Below the pieces are notes generated by a model. It was not told the DNA's origin. It saw only the letters and a program-made list of their open reading frames with translations, and did not search any database. A stretch of 64,000 nt of DNA, taken from NCBI GenBank assembly GCA_030686995.1, contig CM060706.1, positions 141,135,505 to 141,199,504 on the forward strand, in the 5' to 3' direction. The translations under genes and the position numbers were made by a program. Source of the DNA: Artemisia argyi (Eukaryota > Streptophyta > Magnoliopsida > Asterales > Asteraceae). Positions 59,793-64,000 of the stretch are shown in pieces; position 1 is the first letter of the stretch, and each line of letters opens with the position of its first letter.

Positions 59793-60542
59793 ACAAGGAT
59801 CACTTACACGTTAACAAGAATTTCAACAGAGAGGTATGAAATAAGACCTCTGTCCAATTTTGGGTACTCGTATTACAAAATTCTTCAGTTTACCTGTCAT
59901 TCTGTCAATAGCTAGGGCATTAGAAGCAAAGCCCTTTCCCATTATTCTTTTCACTCATTAGTTGAAAACGTTGGTCTCAAGTTGAACCGACCTGCATGAG
60001 AAACTTAAAGTTTTTTATACGATATGAGATGCAGTAAATTCATAAATCACTCATAGGATTAATATTGATTTCCAGATTGCTAAAACATTGTTATGATAAA
60101 GTTTGAATTACACTACTGAACATAGCAGCACTAAAGTTGATATGTCTGGTCTTGATTCTGCAACTGTTCGTTCAATTTTGTTGTTTTCGACTCCTGTTAT
60201 TTGTAACCATTTTAACTTCATTTTTCCTTACTGTTTATGTTACATTGAATGTTCTGTGCTCACCAACAATCCGGTGTGAAACGTTTACGGGTCTCATATA
60301 TGTTTCACACTTTGGTATATTGAACCATTCTTTGAAGTCTATATAAATCAGAAGTCAAAGTCAAACTTTGTGTTTGTAACCATATGTAACATAAATGTCA
60401 AAGCGACGACATGAATACGCACCATAAAAGTTACAAACAAGATCTTTTTTGTTTGACCAATAAAATAAATTCTAGAAACATTGTATTGTGATTTTAGCAT
60501 ATATAAGCTGCAAAATTTTCTTTGTATTAATTAAGGTTTATT

Positions 60543-60589
<47 letters not shown>

Positions 60590-61539
60590 ACATTTATTCA
60601 TTGTAAAATACAAATAAAAGGCCAAAAGATGTCAGTTTTTACTTTTTAGTGTTTTTTGTAAAAGAAGTTACAAATAAATGATTTAAAAAGGTCAAACGTC
60701 TATGTTTCACACAAAAGATCCCGGCAATCGGATACTTTTTTTTAATAAATATCAAACAAAAGCATATTTTATTTTTATAATAAACAAATATTCCTTACAC
60801 TTTGGCCCCTATATTTTCCATTCTGTCATTTTTCTCCCAATCTTCAATACAATAACTTTTAATAGTCCCACTAGGAAGTTGGTATAACCTATAAAGTCTC
60901 TTACCTACAAACAAACACATATCATGATAATTTTTATTGTTAGGTGACCCATCATGGATTCATAATATCTTCCTTTTATATTTCATAATTTCATATCGAT
61001 GTGAATAATGGTTATCAAAGTTGATGCATGAAATGGTGATAATGGTTATCAAAGTTGATCCATGAAATGGTTAAGTAATTTAAAACATATTCACCATTGT
61101 AAAAAAATTATTGTTAGTAAGCTATCATGTTCATTTCCCTCAAATTAAGGCTGGTCATAATAGATCGCGGACCTAACCGAACTTATTTTGATTTGGTTCT
61201 CGGTCCATCATTTTCCTATATTTCGCACATCTTCGTTTCGGTCCAGTTTAATATAACGCAAAACTGGCCATTATGCTTTATTTGACCAGACCAGAACGAC
61301 CCGGACATGGACCGAACATTTCGGTCCAAAATTTTGGGCAAAATCAGTTTTTTATCCGGATCAGTTTTGGCAGTATGGTCCGATTTTCGAACCGTGCTTA
61401 GCCCTAACTCAAACTATTGTAACAAAACAAAATTTAAACATGGTTCCAAATTTTACACCACCTGCAAAAAAATTCACATGTACTCTCACGGGCCTCGATC
61501 TACCTTAAAAATATATATTCATCTCTACATTAACAAACA
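59793..61539. other. GAUT9 3' region and intergenic DNA
   Basis: The 3' UTR is followed by AT-rich sequence with a ~37-base T-tract (about 60549-60586). A short duplicated block 'gaaatggt.ataatggttatcaaagttgat' lies at about 61010-61070. 'cggtcc' and 'gaccg' rich decayed repeats are at about 61165-61400. No gene seen. Confidence 0.5.
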
Positions 61540-61685
61540 CTAGCAGGGTCCCCGCGCGATGCAGCTGCGGGCACCCTGTAATTTAATTTTTTCGGCTAAT
61601 AATTTATTTTATTTGTACGTTTTTTGGCAATAGTTTTACTGATTAGTTTTTTATGGCAAAAGTTTGATGAAATTTTGCTTAGTTT

Positions 61686-61753
<68 letters not shown>

Positions 61754-62305
61754 TTAGTAGTTTGCTTGATTTGTACAATATGTGAACATATTTTAGTTTA
61801 CTATGTTCTTTTTGACAATAAATTTACGGATATCAAAAATTTCGTTTAGCTCGTGTTCGTTCGGGTTCGAGCTTGTTGGCTCGTGTCTGTTCGGGCTCGA
61901 GCCCGTTTGACCCGTGCTCATTCGGGCTCGAGCCCATTGCCCGTTTGGGCTTGAATATTTGTATAATATGCTTTATTATTTGTATTAGTGACATTTAATG
62001 CAGGAATTGTGTTTAAGTTGATTGTACAGTATGCTTGATAATTTGTATTTCTTATGTAAGGGGTGTTTTAATAAGTGCATTAATTGTATTTATTGACCAG
62101 TTAATTAATTGTATTTAATGTACATAATAATTTATTTATTGTATTTAATGTTAGTATTAATTGTATGCTGGAATTAAATATGAGGAAAATTTCTATAAGT
62201 AGCATTTGTGTTTGAATCACTTGTACTTTAAGCTTATTAACTTGTAAGGCTTAATTTTAAGTATTCTAATATTAAAAGACATTCCTTCATTATAATATAG
62301 TATGA
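61540..62305 (-). mobile_element. Non-autonomous Helitron, minus strand (766 bp)
   Basis: Minus-strand start TCATACTATATTATAATG after an A; end 'gcccgcagctgcatcgcgcggggaccctgCTAG' before a T, with a GC-rich terminal hairpin. It contains (ATT)n and a degenerate array of 'ttcgggctcgagcccg' units (about 61850-61950). No coding capacity. Confidence 0.78.
61687..61753. repeat. (ATT)n microsatellite
   Basis: 22 or so uninterrupted ATT units inside the minus-strand Helitron. Confidence 0.97.
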
Positions 62306-63394
62306 TTAATATTGCTTTAAATTTTCTTTTTTAGCTATGTTGGCACATAAACGGAAAACAAACCTTAGGGGGAGCTAAGTTATAAAATAACTAAAGTGAA
62401 GGGTAGTAGATGAAATAGATAAATGCACCACCAACCACCACCAGCAGAAAGAAAGAAAGAAGGAAGGTGGTCAAAATTGACTTGATTTGAAGCCGCCTGC
62501 CCTCAGGACCGTTGATCTCTCTCTTTTAAATACCAAACTCTCATTTCCCCATTTTCACATTCATTTTTAATCTATTTACCAAATCACAGATCCTTTTATC
62601 ATCCTTTTGTTAAACATATAAGGTAATCATCGATCATTTTACTATCTTTTATTCAATCAATTCATTATATATTTATGTATTGATTTACGTTTATATCAAC
62701 CAGGAATCGTTACGTTATTTAATTACTGATTAGATTAGATTGATCGGATAATATTTACTACACCTGCTTGATCCGATATATCAAAACTGGATCTATTTTT
62801 GTTTACTTGTGTTAGGTTAATCAATCTAAATTTTAGGAGCAAATCTTAGCGTTTTAATATTGTGCTTTTACTGTTTTCATTGATTAAGGATCAATGAATA
62901 AAGATGCTACTATAAGTTTTTAATGAAATGGAGATATTCTTATCAAACTCAAAAGTGCAAATGTTTCGGAATGAGGATATAATGCTAGTATTAGTAGTAG
63001 TAGTAGTAGTAGTTAAATTGCGCTTGAATAAGAAACGGATATGATAGTCTGTTAGAGTCCGGTTTTATCTACATTAGTATGTAAGCTGGACATTAATAAA
63101 AGCTTTTTCTTATATATGATATGTGTGAAAGGTAGATCTGTAGACCGTAATGGCAAATCAGATGGTCTGTACATAGACAATACAAGTGTCGTAGACGATG
63201 AATTCTTTCTGTTCTGCTCTAGCGTTATATAAAATTTGTATGATTATTTTTATGGGGAGTATCAGCTTTCAGTAAGTATAACTGCGGATCAGATGAGTCA
63301 TTGAATGGATAGTATAATGTTAACCATGGGTCAAATAAGTAAAACTAGCATGACAAAGGGTAACAGTCTCAGTTGAATTTTGTTTGCAGGAAAT
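62306..63394 (+). promoter_or_regulatory. Promoter, 5' UTR and leader intron of the 6PGD gene
   Basis: TATA-like 'cttttaaatacc' near 62523 and a CT-rich leader precede a likely donor 'catataag|gtaatcatc' (62622/62623). The acceptor 'tttgcag|gaaatATG' (63389/63390) lies five bases before the start codon, giving a ~767-nt 5' UTR intron. Such leader introns often raise expression in plants. A short (TAG)n run lies at about 62990-63013. Confidence 0.6.
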
Positions 63395-64000
63395 ATGGCC
63401 GAAGAACCAAAGCTAACAAGAATAGGCCTTGCTGGTCTTGCTGTTATGGGCCAAAATCTAGCCCTCAACATTGCTGAGAAAGGGTTCCCAATTTCAGTCT
63501 ACAACCGTAGTACGATCAAAGTTGATGAGACTGTTGAACGAGCCAAAAAGGAAGGGAATCTCCCAGTTTTTGGCTTCCATGATCCCGAATCATTTGTGAA
63601 GTCAATTCAAAAACCACGAATGATCATCATGCTTGTCAAAGCCGGGGCACCTGTTGACCAAACAATCAAAACTTTATCTCAATACATGGAGAAAGGTGAT
63701 TGCATCATTGATGGTGGCAATGAATGGTATGAAAACACCGAGAGAAGAGAAAAAGCCATGGCTGAAATTGGTCTTCTCTACCTTGGTATGGGTGTTTCTG
63801 GTGGTGAAGAGGGTGCACGAAATGGGCCATCTATGATGCCCGGAGGTTCCATTGAGGCTTACAAGTACATTGAGGACATTGTTCTCAAGGTAGCAGCTCA
63901 AGTACCCGATAGTGGCCCATGTGTGACATATATCGGTGAAGGTGGTTCAGGCAACTTTGTCAAGATGGTTCATAATGGAATCGAGTATGGTGACATGCAG
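63395..64000 (+). CDS. PGD2: 6-phosphogluconate dehydrogenase, decarboxylating (5' part, cut by window)
   Basis: Oxidises 6-phosphogluconate to ribulose 5-phosphate and CO2 with NADP+ in the oxidative pentose phosphate pathway. 202 codons are open to the window end, out of ~480-490 usual for the family. Rossmann motif GLAGLAVMGQNLA is at residues 11-23. Others: VKAGAPVDQ (~81-89), IIDGGNEW and GVSGGEEGARNGPSMMPGG. The catalytic block GGSGNFVKMVHNGIEY gives Lys ~190 and the substrate-binding Asn/Glu ~194/197. No plastid transit peptide precedes the core, so this is a cytosolic or peroxisomal isoform. The wording 'FHDPESFVKSIQKPR' matches my memory of the peroxisomal PGD2 type; the C-terminal targeting signal lies outside the window. 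Confidence 0.95.
   Translation, partial: MAEEPKLTRIGLAGLAVMGQNLALNIAEKGFPISVYNRSTIKVDETVERAKKEGNLPVFGFHDPESFVKSIQKPRMIIMLVKAGAPVDQTIKTLSQYMEKGDCIIDGGNEWYENTERREKAMAEIGLLYLGMGVSGGEEGARNGPSMMPGGSIEAYKYIEDIVLKVAAQVPDSGPCVTYIGEGGSGNFVKMVHNGIEYGDMQ

Noticed and set aside
61664..61849. Poly-Ile frame
   Set aside because: Translation of an (ATT)n microsatellite inside a Helitron.

Overview
This is a window of plant nuclear DNA, almost certainly from a eudicot. It has spliced genes with GT-AG introns, AT-rich intergenic DNA full of transposon debris, and plant-only gene families: GAUT galacturonosyltransferase, WIT tail-anchored nuclear-envelope protein, GT106 'O-fucosyltransferase-like' rhamnosyltransferase. 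The repeat style reminds me of Asteraceae, but I cannot prove the family from this window. Six intact or near-intact protein genes, one window-truncated gene and one possible gene remnant were assembled by hand from splice signals. Each multi-exon model was checked for a continuous reading frame.

Layout. 1-7.5 kb: repeat-rich intergenic DNA with two non-autonomous Helitrons, a nested hAT MITE and ATT-rich microsatellites. 7.6-12.7 kb (+): ten-exon RG-I rhamnosyltransferase-like gene (RRT1 type, 693 aa). 14.6-15.8 kb (-): single-coding-exon F-box protein, convergent with the RRT gene. 16-32 kb: transposon-dominated DNA. It holds a long-TIR element, a tandem MITE array, a perfect hairpin, a decayed 4-kb AT-rich repeat region, a possible gene remnant, a short Helitron, and a 5'-truncated non-LTR retrotransposon whose 649-codon reading frame carries RT plus a zinc-knuckle/restriction-like-endonuclease-type C-terminus. 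32.5-43.6 kb (+): sixteen-exon Furry/MOR2/PAG1-type giant scaffold gene (2088 aa). Its fifth intron is nearly filled by a 1.7-kb palindrome carrying a gene-like ORF in both arms. 44.9-50.6 kb (+): two tandem WIT-type coiled-coil genes; the first lacks the C-terminal tail anchor. 50.6-54.2 kb: repeat DNA with a minus-strand Helitron. 54.2-59.8 kb (+): GAUT9-type pectin galacturonosyltransferase (555 aa). Its first intron hosts a rearranged copia element with intact target-site duplication. 61.5-62.3 kb: minus-strand Helitron. 63.4 kb to the end (+): 5' part of a cytosolic/peroxisomal 6-phosphogluconate dehydrogenase gene.

Functional themes. Two genes act in Golgi pectin synthesis: RRT on the rhamnogalacturonan-I backbone and GAUT on homogalacturonan. 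PAG1/Furry relates to cell morphogenesis, WIT to the nuclear envelope and Ran-GAP anchoring, F-box to protein turnover, and 6PGD to the oxidative pentose phosphate pathway. From memory, RRT1, the F-box gene and the Furry gene lie close together on Arabidopsis chromosome 5 (At5g15740, At5g15710, At5g15680), and GAUT9 and 6PGD are adjacent on chromosome 3 (At3g02350, At3g02360). The window therefore looks like ancestral microsynteny inflated by transposons. I found no RNA gene, no CRISPR and no evidence of a new defence-like system. The most unusual objects are the RT/endonuclease ORF, the intron-filling palindrome, the self-inverted copia copy, and a Helitron whose empty insertion site is preserved next door.
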